Made by a program: the position numbers and the translations under genes. The notes below the pieces were generated by a model. That model ran no database searches, was not told the DNA's origin, and saw nothing but the letters and a program-made list of their open reading frames with translations. This document shows positions 44,533 to 54,471 of a DNA stretch of 64,000 bases, in pieces (within the stretch, counting starts at the first letter, position 1; every line of letters begins with the position of its first letter). The stretch is from Plasmopara viticola (Eukaryota; Oomycota; Peronosporomycetes; Peronosporales; Peronosporaceae): contig MBPM02000012.1 in the NCBI GenBank assembly GCA_001695595.3, positions 992,001-1,056,000 of the forward strand, written 5' to 3'.

Positions 44533-46734
44533 TTAGCACGTGACTAGCGAAGCTCGCGGGCCCTTGCACTCTTGCATTTTGGCCCGATTGAGCGTAATGG
44601 GATGATGCACTGGGTCTGCCATGAACTCTCGCGCCGTCTTTTCAAGAATGCTGGACGCGGCGTCCGCGAGTTTCATGAGTCGCCAATACTGGGACCGGGT
44701 CATCTCGTGCGGATTTTCGTCGAGACAGCAGAGCGCGCCCACGACGACACGCTCTTGTTTGCCCGACGTTTTCGACACGCACGGGACGGACAAGGGAAAG
44801 CCCGAGTAGAACCGGAGACTGCGCATCGTGACGGGGGCAATATGATAGAAGCGCATGTCGGCTTCGGCGTGACGGACGAGCAGGGGTCTGTCGTCCATGA
44901 CAAAGTGTTGACAGAACGTTTGCTCGCGGGGGTTCCCACTCCCAATGTCCCAATAATTCGGGGCATTCGTGGCCAGCAACGTCACGACCTCTTGCTCCAC
45001 GAGCGTCACGACGCTGTGTGGACACTTCATTTCAGCCGCTGCCAACGAGCAAATGACGTTTAATTCGGGCACGTTGATGAGGTCGTGGAGGCTAAAGTGT
45101 GCAATCGCCGCCAAGCGGTCGTGTTCATTCGCGGGAATGGGGTACACGATCGGTTCGGCCTCCTTGCCACTCTCGTCTTCTGTCGAGACGACCGCGGGCA
45201 TCATGGGGTACGGACGGGCCGTCGCACTTGCAAATTTACACGCGTCGAGATCCTTGGGGCTCTTGGAGACGTCCAACGCGTGGCGCGCCGCTTCCGTGGC
45301 GTCCCGCTCACTGGCAACCGTCAAGAGCTCGGCATTCTTGTCCGCTTGGTTCTGCGCCTCTTCTTGATCGAGGAGCAATAATTGTTCCAGGACCATAAAC
45401 GCAGCCCGTCGTTGGTTCATCGACACTTCGGATGACTCGTCCGTCACGACTTGGGTGAGGAAAGTCCCGAGTTTTTGACTCGACGGGGACTCGACATCGC
45501 CGGAATACTCGGACGCGGACGTGCTGGACGTATCGACCGTGCACACGGACCGGGGCGTCGACGCGTCGTCGGCAAAGACGCGCTCGGGGCCAGCCCGGAC
45601 CGAGAGCATGTGGTCATAGTTGCACGCAACGACGCTCTTGACGCACCGGACGCAGACGTTGATCGTCGCGACTTGGCCCGTATACGTCTCCATCTTTTCG
45701 GACGACGCGCACGAGAGGCAGACGTAGTAGCCGCACAAGTAACAGCGCGTCCGTGGCATCATCTTGAGAATGACGTTGAACTTGCGCGTGCAACACGTGC
45801 ATCGGGCGTTGCACGCATTGAAGGCCGAGTGGTCGGCAAAGACTTGGACCCCAAAACGCCGTCGACGCACGACTTGCGACAGCTCGGACGTGCCCCGGGC
45901 AAGCCGCACGAGACGGGCTTTCACGGCGCGACGGGCCACGACGGGGGCCGTCGGCTCTTCAATCACGTGGCCTTCGCGTGGGGTGTGGAGGGCGTGGAAC
46001 GTGATGCGCAGCTTGTGGCTCTCGGGGACACGCTCCACGAGGTAGGCCGCGCTCACGTCTTGGAGTTGGGCCACCCGCCGCTTGTTGTCCTTGAGTGCCA
46101 GACGAGCAGGGAGCAGCTCGGACTGGTGGCCTTCGAGCGAGATTTGCGTAATGGTAAAGCTATCGCCTTCGGGCGTGCTCCGCAACGTCTCGCCAAAGCA
46201 CCATTGTTCGTTCTTGCCCAAAAAGTTGGAATGGACAAAGTTGGACGTCTTGATTGCCACGTGTTGAAGCGCTTGGTTCGTCTCGAACGATTCGGGGCGT
46301 TCGACGTACGCCACTGAGCCAGCAATGAATGAGTTGTCGTACAGTCCTTCCATGGTCGCCGCGTGGAGTAAATCCGTCGTGGCACCCAAGACGTTGGCCA
46401 CTTCTTCAAGGCTTGCCTCTAACCGAGCTTGCGCCAGTACTTCGTTCTCCCGCTTGAGTAACGTAAACGACGCCGATCGATGGACGCGTTTCCAGTCCGT
46501 TTGATTGTGTTGAAAGAAGGGCAAGTGCGGCAAGTCGGCAAAGTTGATGAAATTCGCAAAGTCCACTCCGTCGTGCAGGGCTTCGGCATCGGCCATCTTG
46601 TTGCGAAGCGCAATTGACAAGGACAAGGGTGGAGCAGGAGGTTCGCCATCGTTCCAAAAGGACGAGTCCGACACGAGCGGTTTGGGCGTCGAACGTTCGA
46701 CGTGCTTGGTCAAGTGGTGACGCACCGTGTGCAT
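44533..46734 (-). CDS. START-like / FYVE-type zinc finger / GAF protein
   Basis: 733 codons without introns. Residues about 75-290 resemble the START-like lipid-binding region commonly placed before FYVE fingers in oomycete proteins. Residues 312-364 carry a FYVE-type finger: C312-x2-C315, then RTRC331-x2-C334 G, then C339-x2-C342, and C361-x2-C364. The usual basic R-R-H-H-C patch is reduced to R-T-R-C, so phosphoinositide binding may be weakened. Residues about 555-700 form a GAF domain (VPELNVIC, CPHSVVTLVE, VVVGALCCLD, MTRSQYWRL). The family is thought to act at endosomal membranes; the substrate is unknown. Composition is G+C-rich compared with the surroundings. A shorter same-strand paralogue lacking the first two domains lies at 35335-36333. 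The chosen start is the first ATG; a later ATG at residue 47 is possible. Confidence 0.88.
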   Translation of the reverse strand: MHTVRHHLTKHVERSTPKPLVSDSSFWNDGEPPAPPLSLSIALRNKMADAEALHDGVDFANFINFADLPHLPFFQHNQTDWKRVHRSASFTLLKRENEVLAQARLEASLEEVANVLGATTDLLHAATMEGLYDNSFIAGSVAYVERPESFETNQALQHVAIKTSNFVHSNFLGKNEQWCFGETLRSTPEGDSFTITQISLEGHQSELLPARLALKDNKRRVAQLQDVSAAYLVERVPESHKLRITFHALHTPREGHVIEEPTAPVVARRAVKARLVRLARGTSELSQVVRRRRFGVQVFADHSAFNACNARCTCCTRKFNVILKMMPRTRCYLCGYYVCLSCASSEKMETYTGQVATINVCVRCVKSVVACNYDHMLSVRAGPERVFADDASTPRSVCTVDTSSTSASEYSGDVESPSSQKLGTFLTQVVTDESSEVSMNQRRAAFMVLEQLLLLDQEEAQNQADKNAELLTVASERDATEAARHALDVSKSPKDLDACKFASATARPYPMMPAVVSTEDESGKEAEPIVYPIPANEHDRLAAIAHFSLHDLINVPELNVICSLAAAEMKCPHSVVTLVEQEVVTLLATNAPNYWDIGSGNPREQTFCQHFVMDDRPLLVRHAEADMRFYHIAPVTMRSLRFYSGFPLSVPCVSKTSGKQERVVVGALCCLDENPHEMTRSQYWRLMKLADAASSILEKTAREFMADPVHHPITLNRAKMQECKGPRASLVTC

Positions 46735-48031
46735 CGTGGTCGTGCAGTCGCTTGCTTATCGGTGGTCGAGGAAATTGGACAATGCATTCGGCGCGCTGGA
46801 TCCGTGCCAAGTTGGCAATCCTTGGCTAGAAGAAGAGACGGCTTGGCAAATTGACGTGAGACTAATGTCGTCAGCTTTGATTAGCAAAGGGCGAGGTGGA
46901 AGGTTCAGTCGCACGCAGCGTGGGAAGATCGCAGACGAGGAGATCGGACCACATGGTCGCATGGAGGTTTCGTTTTGACTCGTTTGATTTCTTGGCAAGG
47001 CACACGCACCAATCATTCGTTTGACTGGTCAACTTTCGTTGCCGAGACTTTGGGTTCCCATATCCACATCCATTCGTGATACAAAGGAGGGTGGGGGCAT
47101 TTGATGCACGGAGGAAGCTTCCGTGGCTTCCTCACCGAAAGTCCAACTTGTGGGTTGATTCGTATACATACAGACTTCTTCTCTGGACTAAGAAAGAGAC
47201 AAGACAGATGGTACCCATCATTTACTAAAAATGAGGTTGCGTGGACCTCCTCTTACAGAATAGTGCCAGTAGTTTCATAAGAGCACTTTTCAAGACGGAA
47301 AAATAGGGTCATTCCTTTTGCTGCGACTTATGCGTGGCTTTGTGCCGCAAGACTGCGCACGTTTGCTTTGTCTGCTTCATTGCGTACTTTCGCTGTGTCT
47401 GCTCTATGTCTTCTACCACTGAAAGATTTGAAAGGGACAGCCAGCTAGTTCATTCACCACACCCTCTGACGTACTTTTTACGACTGTAATGTTCGTACTG
47501 GACCTGCATAGATTGACATTCAAGTAAGTAACTTGGACTCGGACGACACTTCCTTAAGCTTCAAGATTAGTTTGGTCGCATGCACGTTCACACGTGGCAG
47601 ACGAGTGAGCATTACTGTTGAGAGAGAGGGTTCACAGTGCCGTAAATGCCATTTCAACGCCAGAATACTGAAACCAAATTCCTTCGAATATTAGCCTTTC
47701 TGCTCTTGAGAACTATTAGCCAACTTGAAACAGTCCCGGATAAAAAAGTGTCTCCGAGCCTAGCTACTTTGTGGGTAGTCGCATTGAAGACTTTTGTACA
47801 GGGTCCCGCTTATCTGCTCGCAGAGCAATCTTTTTCGATACAGTACCAACCTCCATAGAAAAGGCACGCTTGTGTTGCTTTCAATAAGTTTCCAGGCTCG
47901 TAATTTTTATTGTCCTGTTCAATCGATTGAATCACGGCTAAAGTTCGCGTGTACCGAAACTAGGGGCAGTATTGTCGTCAATCTTCCTGGAATGTTGGGA
48001 TCGTGGTTAGCCGACGATTTTGCGATAAAGT
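46735..48031. other. Upstream region of the FYVE/GAF gene, no other gene seen
   Basis: The first 250 bp are G+C-rich like the gene and probably contain its 5' UTR and promoter. The remainder is A+T-rich with no recognisable gene. Confidence 0.4.
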
Positions 48032-48177
48032 GAAACGTATACGACAAAAAGTCCGTAATGTACTATTTAGGAACATTGCGAACTTTTTGTCATACACGTT
48101 TCCTTTGTTTAATGTACTACTTAATATATAATAAAAAAAGAGACACCGCGATGATGTCATATATGGTACATCATCGC
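48032..48177. repeat. Cluster of inverted repeats, MITE-like
   Basis: Arms 48032-48052 and 48082-48102 are reverse complements with 2 mismatches in 21. A second perfect 10-bp hairpin has arms 48148-48157 and 48168-48177 (GCGATGATGT and its complement). The string TAATGTACTA is repeated at about 48056 and 48110. Together they could be a small foldback element. It lies 3' of the pseudogene at 48438-50330. Confidence 0.5.
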
Positions 48178-48300
48178 TCTCTCTAAGGGTGTCTAGAGGG
48201 ACTTTCGATGCTTTCATATGCGAACGAGAAGCGGACGACAAGCAGACGTGACTAAAACGTTTTGTTGTCGCCCTAATTTAACACGCGTGATTGTCAAATG

Positions 48301-48356
48301 AACAACGACAAGTGGACGGGATATTCTTCCCAACAACAAGTGGACGGGATTATTTA
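48301..48356. repeat. Short tandem duplication
   Basis: Two units of about 30 bp containing ACAAGTGGACGGGAT lie next to each other, with one base inserted in the second unit. Confidence 0.65.
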
Positions 48357-48437
48357 AGTGGGAAACCACACTTGAAAAAAGGCACCGATTGGTTTTATAG
48401 TGGTCTAAGAATTGCTTGAGTTCTACTAATTTCATAA

Positions 48438-50330
48438 TCATGAAACGCATTCGACTGCATCAGTCAAATACTCCCTGGTGCTTTGTAAAAGTAGCTCGTT
48501 CAGGAAACAAAATTGCGAAATACTCGATCGGGGTAGCTCCACGGCAAATTTCTCGAAGTAGAATGTTCCATTCTTGGTGTGTCCAATGCAACAAATATCC
48601 ACGGCTTCACCTTGATGTGATTGATGAAAGGCCAACGAAAACGGCGAATTTTGGAGAAATTGACTGTTGAAACGGGCATTCCGAGCTCCGTTGATAAGCC
48701 ATGCGCGATACGCTTCAATAGATGCATCAGCATCGGTACCTTGCGGTACAGGTGAATGGCTGAGAGCCAATGCTTGATGCAGTGCATTCTGGTCGATACT
48801 CTGTACAAAAAGACCAGAATCTTCTGCTTCCATACCTTTGACGATGCAGTTGGCCAACGCAATCGTGTCCAAAGCTAGGAGATCCACAATGGATGCATCG
48901 TACTTTATAATGATTGACAGCTTGGTTGCGCTTCTTCCCTCTAGGTCCGCGGTCTGCTGGTGTCGCCCATCTGCATTGGCTTTCGCTATACCTTCTCCAT
49001 TCGGCATCTTGCTCTTGAAAAAAAGGAAGCAAAAATGAACGAAACACCTCAACATGTGAGGTTTTCAAAGATGTTTCCTCATAGAGAACTATCAATGATG
49101 ATCGAGGCGGTGCGTGGAGCGAAAGCGTCCTGCATCATCTTGACAATTAGCGATCTCGTTGATGACGACTGCATATGCCAGCGGCTCTGTAAGAAGAGAA
49201 GCTCTCACAGCACTGACGGTCACGGATCGAGTCACCGCATTCGGCGAGATTGCAAATGCATCAGGATGGGCTAATTCGAGTGCATATTGTCATGGTTTAA
49301 GATCTAAAAAGTGGGCAAAGTCGTCTGCGGCAACCTTCTCCGCTATCTTGACCTTTAATTTTATTTCAATCCAAACATCTAAACGTTGCTATCGCTCCAC
49401 AAAGGGCGTCAACAGTAGTTTGACCTTGCCAATTTGGTTTAAGGCAAAGGACCAGAAGTAAACCTTCATCACTAAATCGAGTTTGATTTTCAATCTTGTC
49501 AACGACATCCGGTGATGTATTGCGTTACATATAAATTGTATGTTCACATCAAATAACGATAGTGCAGTGACTTATTATGACGAAAAGACATAAATTGAAG
49601 ATTTAAATTTTGTGGATTGAAAAGCACTATTGCAAAACCACGTAATTGCTGATAACAAATCGTCATCATAAGCACAATCCATCAAAATGACCATATGTCT
49701 GGCGTCAGGTGTCTGGAGACTCGGCTTACTCAAACAAGGCGGCTGGAGATTCGGCTTACTCAACCAAGCCAGCAATGTCACAGCAGAATTGAATCCGAGA
49801 GCGTCCATCTCGTTGTGCACTTTTTGTAGGGTGTTTAGTAAGCTTGCATCTTCGAGCACCAAAGAGCTATGGCCTGACTGGCAACAATACTTTAGCGCCT
49901 ACAAATTTTTAATCGATGCCAAGTTCGTGCATCAAATGATGGCGCGCGGCATTGGTCACCGGTGTCTCCAGCCACGAACCTAATAAAAACATTACTAGAT
50001 ACTTCACTCTGCTACTCCTATAGTTACGTAAGCGAGCCCAGGTCTTCACTATTATGCTTCTTCTGACGAAGCAACCCTTTGGATTCGTCTATGCCATCTT
50101 GCGCATCCTTATCTGCTCGATCGCAACGTCCACACCAGCCACGTCGCTGTGTAATTCAACCATCAACTGCACCAAAATCTCATTCACACATCGCCCTGTA
50201 TGTAAAACTGTCATACACTTCGAAATTCCCGCTCCTAATTCGAGATTGCCCGTGTCCAATTCAAAGTCTCATGGGGTCTTGCTTCGGAGACCTGTATCCA
50301 AAGTCGCGCACTCGATCGCAAGCTGTTAGT
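48438..50330 (-). pseudogene. Multiply stopped protein-coding gene of unknown family
   Basis: Consecutive minus-strand segments read as one protein-like text broken by stops and shifts. Near 50300-50060: NEILVQLMVELHSDVAGVDV. At 49862-49575: LQKVHNEMDALGFNSAVTLL with a short internal duplication (LSKPNLQPP / LSKPSLQTP). At 49445-49130: KIAEKVAADDFAHFLDLKP, stop, QYALELAHPDAFAISPNAV. At 49055-48438: an intact frame of about 190 codons from MPNGEGIAKA to the natural end. At least four in-frame stops are seen, several of which could come from C-to-T changes (CGA to TGA, CAG to TAG). No domain was recognised. The last segment alone might still be translated. It is divergent to CFAP99. Confidence 0.5.
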
Positions 50331-50471
50331 ACAGGCCTTCCACGCCCGCTCCTGTTTGTATCGAAAATGAGGCAAAGGCTTTAATTAGGACGTATACAGA
50401 CAGTCGTGGAAGAGATCAGTTATTTTTTGTATCGGCTTCATGCATGCAACTTTTAATTAGCCACACACACC

Positions 50472-52790
50472 ATGAAGCGGAAAGAGTTGTTGTCTGTCTG
50501 TGAAGAGCTTATTAAATCGTTTGACCCCGCTTTGACCACTGTCGATGTGCATGCCACCGAAAAGCTGCAAGATCTGTCGTTAAACGACCAGCAATTTCTT
50601 CAGCAGATTCTTTACGGCTCTTATCGATATCGAGAAGTACTTCGTCCAATGTTGGCGATTTTTCTTGACACCCATGCAAGTCAAGTGAGCCGAGCAGATT
50701 ACACTAAATATCTCATCATGGGCTATCTCGCAATGTTTCGTCTCGAAGAGCTTGGCGCTGTCGCATTCGCCCAGTTAGCCCTCGCACATCAGCCAGCTAG
50801 CATGCACACCTTCCTTTCGTTTCTCTTCGATCCCGAAGCACTACGAGGCACGCTGCGAGCTCAATGGACTTGCATTCTTGACGTAGATTTTGTTGAAAAC
50901 CAGATTGTGGCGAAAATGCTGGAATTCAAACCAGCAATTGACAAGTTGTTGAGCCAACTGTACACTAAAGCGTTCAGTGGAGCGGCTTCTACTGGAAGCA
51001 GTAGCTCTGTGCCACCAAGAAAGCAATTGACGGTCCCCGTGGCGCCTAACATTACTCGGCCAAAGCCTAGACAAGCCTTTGAGCCTATACGAATTCCCAA
51101 TGAGGTCAAGGCCAACCCAGTGCCTGCATATTTGAATCGTCTTTCAATGGCAGAGCTACAAGCTCAGCAAGAGGCTCGAAAGGGTCGAATTCAAGCCGAA
51201 GTGGCGAGCAAATACGACTCGTCCGACGAATTTCAGCTTGCAACTGCTACTCGAGGCAGCAATCTGGACGCACTTCGGGACCAAGTTGAACGCGAGCGTC
51301 AAGCAGCTCTGCAAGTTGAGTTTAAGGCCAAACCGGTGCCGCAAACTAGTCGTGCGATCGAAGTGAAGCTGACGACCGCTGCAATTTTACGCGAAGATGC
51401 CCTCTATCAACGCAAGAAGGACCGTGAAGTAGCGCTCATGCGTGCGTACGAGTCTGGATTACGGGATTCCTTTGACTTTTACCGTTGGCAAGCCACTATG
51501 CAGCAACAGGACGAAGCAAAGTGGCAGCAAGAAGTCGAGACGCGTCGGTTGGAGATGGTGCAAGCGCAGCACGACGCCATGGAAGCTGCGCGGCAAGCCA
51601 AAGTCGAGAATCGTGAAGTAGCACTTGGGATGAAACTTGACGCCGAAAAACGGGCTGCGGAACGGGACAAGGACGAGCTCGCGCTGGTTGAAAAGTACCA
51701 ACAGTTGACGGACACAATCAAACGCGTACGGGACACTGCTCCTCGAGAAGCAGAGGCCCACGTTCGGGAAGAAAAGGCCCGCCAGCGCGATGCGTTGCAG
51801 GAATTTCTCGCTGCTGAACGCGAACGGAAAGCGCAAGCGGATGCAAAGGAGCGAGCGGCACGTGAAGATTTGATTCGACAGATTCGAGCGCTGGATCGTG
51901 GGCGTCGCGAGCATGTGGCTGTGTTTGACCCCACGGAGACGGCTCAATTGGGGCTGCTGCAGGAAATGTCGTTGGCCGAACTGCGCGAACGGCTTTGTGT
52001 CCGTCGGGACGAACAAAAGCGGTGGGAAGAGGCTCGACGGGAAGGCATTCGTTTGGACAAGCACGAGAAAGAGGCCTTGGTGCTTGAAAAAGCCACGAAC
52101 GCCGCGCGTCGACGTCGAGCTACTGCAAGTGCGACTGCCACCGCTCGTAGCAAGAAGAAAGCGGAAGCTGCGGCGCGGGCCATGGAAGCCCAAGCGCTGC
52201 GTCAGAAAAACAACCTTGCGCTTGCCGAGAAGTTGAAACGTCAGCGTGAAGAGCGCGCTCTGCAGACGGATAACCTTCGTGTCGAATCAGAAGAGCTGGC
52301 CACCCGTCGACATTTCCTTGGTGCTGCGAAGACCGTGCTTGAAGAAAGACATTTCGACCAGCTCAAGTGTGGCTTTGAACGCCAAGCGAGAAAGCGGCAA
52401 GAAACGCATCAAGTGACGTCTGTGACGATTGAAAATGTCCGGAATCGGGAGCAGTGGATGAGAAGAGAGTTTCGCGACCGTGTGAGGGTTGCGAAAGAAG
52501 ACCAAGACAAGGCAAAAACAGAGGAGTACTCTCGAGCCAAGGAGGAGGCTCGGCGACGCAAGCAACAAGAAGAGGAGACGCTACGAGCGCTTGTGAGTCA
52601 GGAACAGCAACGCGTTGCTCAGGCACGTGCCACTTTGCAAGCACGCAATGCGCACGCTACGCGCCAAACGCAACTGATGACAGCACAGACGCGCCTTTGG
52701 TCTGCTACGAAATCAAAGGTACAGCCGAAGTTTTTGGAAGCGAATAACAGCACGAACCAAGAGCAAGAACAACCCCAAGGAGCGACGTAA
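50472..52790 (+). CDS. CFAP99: Cilia- and flagella-associated protein 99
   Basis: 772 codons, one exon. The N-terminal region (about 1-170) follows CFAP99: LSLNDQQFLQQILYGSYRYR, then TKYLIMGYLAMFRLEELGA, then PASMHTFLSFLFDPEALRG. At about 205-225 comes the conserved linker IRIPNEVKANPVPAYLNRLS. The rest, about 230-750, is a long Arg/Glu/Gln-rich coiled coil. The protein belongs to motile-cilium axonemes; its exact place there is little known. In an oomycete it should be needed for zoospore flagella, so expression during sporulation is expected (inference). The ATG at 50472 lies in a short A/C-rich leader. The upstream neighbour is a divergent pseudogene. Confidence 0.85.
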   Translation: MKRKELLSVCEELIKSFDPALTTVDVHATEKLQDLSLNDQQFLQQILYGSYRYREVLRPMLAIFLDTHASQVSRADYTKYLIMGYLAMFRLEELGAVAFAQLALAHQPASMHTFLSFLFDPEALRGTLRAQWTCILDVDFVENQIVAKMLEFKPAIDKLLSQLYTKAFSGAASTGSSSSVPPRKQLTVPVAPNITRPKPRQAFEPIRIPNEVKANPVPAYLNRLSMAELQAQQEARKGRIQAEVASKYDSSDEFQLATATRGSNLDALRDQVERERQAALQVEFKAKPVPQTSRAIEVKLTTAAILREDALYQRKKDREVALMRAYESGLRDSFDFYRWQATMQQQDEAKWQQEVETRRLEMVQAQHDAMEAARQAKVENREVALGMKLDAEKRAAERDKDELALVEKYQQLTDTIKRVRDTAPREAEAHVREEKARQRDALQEFLAAERERKAQADAKERAAREDLIRQIRALDRGRREHVAVFDPTETAQLGLLQEMSLAELRERLCVRRDEQKRWEEARREGIRLDKHEKEALVLEKATNAARRRRATASATATARSKKKAEAAARAMEAQALRQKNNLALAEKLKRQREERALQTDNLRVESEELATRRHFLGAAKTVLEERHFDQLKCGFERQARKRQETHQVTSVTIENVRNREQWMRREFRDRVRVAKEDQDKAKTEEYSRAKEEARRRKQQEEETLRALVSQEQQRVAQARATLQARNAHATRQTQLMTAQTRLWSATKSKVQPKFLEANNSTNQEQEQPQGAT

Positions 52791-53198
52791 AGTCGATTGG
52801 TCGCGCGCTTGAATTTGTGTACCTCACTTTTGGATCTACGTTTTGTATGGAGTTGCCATTACGACAGCAATGACTATTCCCAGCGACTCTGTACTACTCT
52901 TCGAATAAACACAACAGGGATGGCACCAAAGCTATGGTTAAAGAGCAGAGACAAGTTGTCGACCGCTACGAGTCGAGGCAATACGCTAATTATGCAATAT
53001 CAGTGGTTAAACAGGGACTCAAGACAAGAGCGCGCAGCTCATTCTATCACGCCGTGGGGACTTGCCACCATCCTACGAGGCGTTAAATTTTGTCGACTAC
53101 ACTCATGGAGTTTGGTGACTTTAGCATATAGAAAACGGAGCACAAAAATACGTTAGGTGCACTGATAAAAAGTAAAGGACGATTTGTCTCTATTTAAT
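52791..53198. other. Convergent intergenic region between CFAP99 and larE
   Basis: Holds the 3' flanks of two converging genes. The frame 52797-53156 shows no domain. Confidence 0.4.
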
Positions 53199-54369
53199 TC
53201 AAGGAGTCGTGCTAGAGTGTGCTACGACATCACCTGCATCGTAGCCACTCAGACTGCCCGACCGAAATGCACGGACTTCCACAGCGTTAAACCCTAGAGA
53301 TACATGGTCGTTACACTGCAATCTACAGGCTTGGTATACATTTAATCCACATACCGAGTCGTCGCAGCTCCGTGTCAATGACGTCAACCTGATTCATCGC
53401 CTTCTCTAACACTTCTTCATCGAGCTCTACACCCAAACCAAGTCAGAATTCTATCAATTGCCACGTGCAGTCCTATACCTTGGTACATAACTTACCAACC
53501 GCAGCTTTGTTGCCAGCCAGAAAGCGCACACGCATGCTCCGATGCGATTCCAGTTGCATCAATGCGCGTACAAACTCTTCAGCTTTTTCAACTCGATGTA
53601 AATGTTCCTAACACGATACTCACTCAGTCTTGACCCACACAAAGTGAACAACTTTCTCTTACTTGGATGGCTTGAACTCCAAACTGCAATCTTGACCTTA
53701 GACACGGGGAAGCGGCCGCGTTCCAGTTCGGTAAGCCCAAGTACTTGGCCACGTCTCGCACCTCTTGCTTGTTAAGTTTACTCAGTGGACTCACTACATT
53801 AAACTCCGACGCGGCCACGAGGCCTACCACATTCATTGAAAGCAGTACAATCACACACCGAGACTACGAGAAGAAACATTTCAAGCAAGACGTAGCGAAC
53901 CAACTCTAGTGGGATCCAGCAGATCATCAGCATTGGTGCCATTATACAACACAGTCACTGTTGCACCATCGTTTTGCTGCTGCATTTCTCTCTGCGCAAA
54001 CTCTGTCACCTGCTTCAGCGTCGAGTACAGTGTCGTCTTGCAAAAATAGCAACTTTGACCTCGATTCGCCACGTAGCTGTCGATGTTGGCTTCTTCTGTC
54101 AAGCATTCCCACAATGGAATTCCAATATGAGACGCAACTGCTCGAGCTTGTTCGAGTTGCACGGCAGCTAGTGCAGCAGATTTTCCAATGCATGCAGCGC
54201 TGGAAAGAGGAAAGACTTTATATACTAGTGCAGCCACCAGCGACGAATCAATGCCACCAGAGAATGCCACCACGTTGTTAATTGGTCGTAAAGGACTCGT
54301 CTTTGTCAAGGCACGCGCCTCTTGAGAGGCCACGATGCGCAGCAAACGATCGACTGTGGCCGCGAGCAT
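53199..54369 (-). CDS. larE: LarE-like ATP-dependent sacrificial sulfur transferase (PP-loop), five exons
   Basis: Exons (minus strand): 54369-53901, 53823-53663, 53607-53496, 53426-53355 and 53293-53199. The four introns of 55-77 bp all have GT..AG ends and joining them gives 302 codons in frame, close to bacterial LarE. Visible motifs: the ATP-pyrophosphatase loop SGGIDSS at 37-43, GQSCYFCK with C107 and C110, NGTNADDL 143-150, then EFNVVSPLSKLNKQEVRDVA, CLRSRL with C197, HRVEKAEEF, and near the end LGF.AVEV....GSLSGYD. C197 is at the place of the cysteine that gives up its sulfur in Lactobacillus LarE. In bacteria LarE thiolates the nickel-pincer nucleotide of lactate racemase; in eukaryotes the substrate is unknown. 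It shares a 102-bp divergent promoter region with CSA. Confidence 0.85.
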
Positions 54370-54471
54370 GGCTTCGACGATATTGGAAGGTCATGGCTTA
54401 GAATAAGCTGTATCGTAGGTGCCTTCGAGCTTTTATTTTATCAAACACATCGTATGATATAAATAATCACA
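54370..54471. promoter_or_regulatory. Divergent promoter region shared by larE-like and CSA genes
   Basis: Only 102 bp separate the two start codons, so both core promoters must lie here or inside the 5' UTRs. A T-rich run followed by ATCAAACACATC lies near 54430-54450. No confident initiator element could be named. Co-regulation is an inference from spacing. Confidence 0.45.

Noticed and set aside
45451..46317. 288-codon plus-strand ORF (and others at 44572-45063) opposite the FYVE/GAF gene
   Set aside because: They are mirror frames of a G+C-rich coding region. The products are low-complexity Arg/Val/His text with no domain, while the minus frame has FYVE and GAF domains.
51459..52193. 244-codon minus-strand ORF within CFAP99
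   Set aside because: A shadow of the Arg/Glu-rich coiled coil; its Phe/Leu/Ser/Arg-rich product has no domain.
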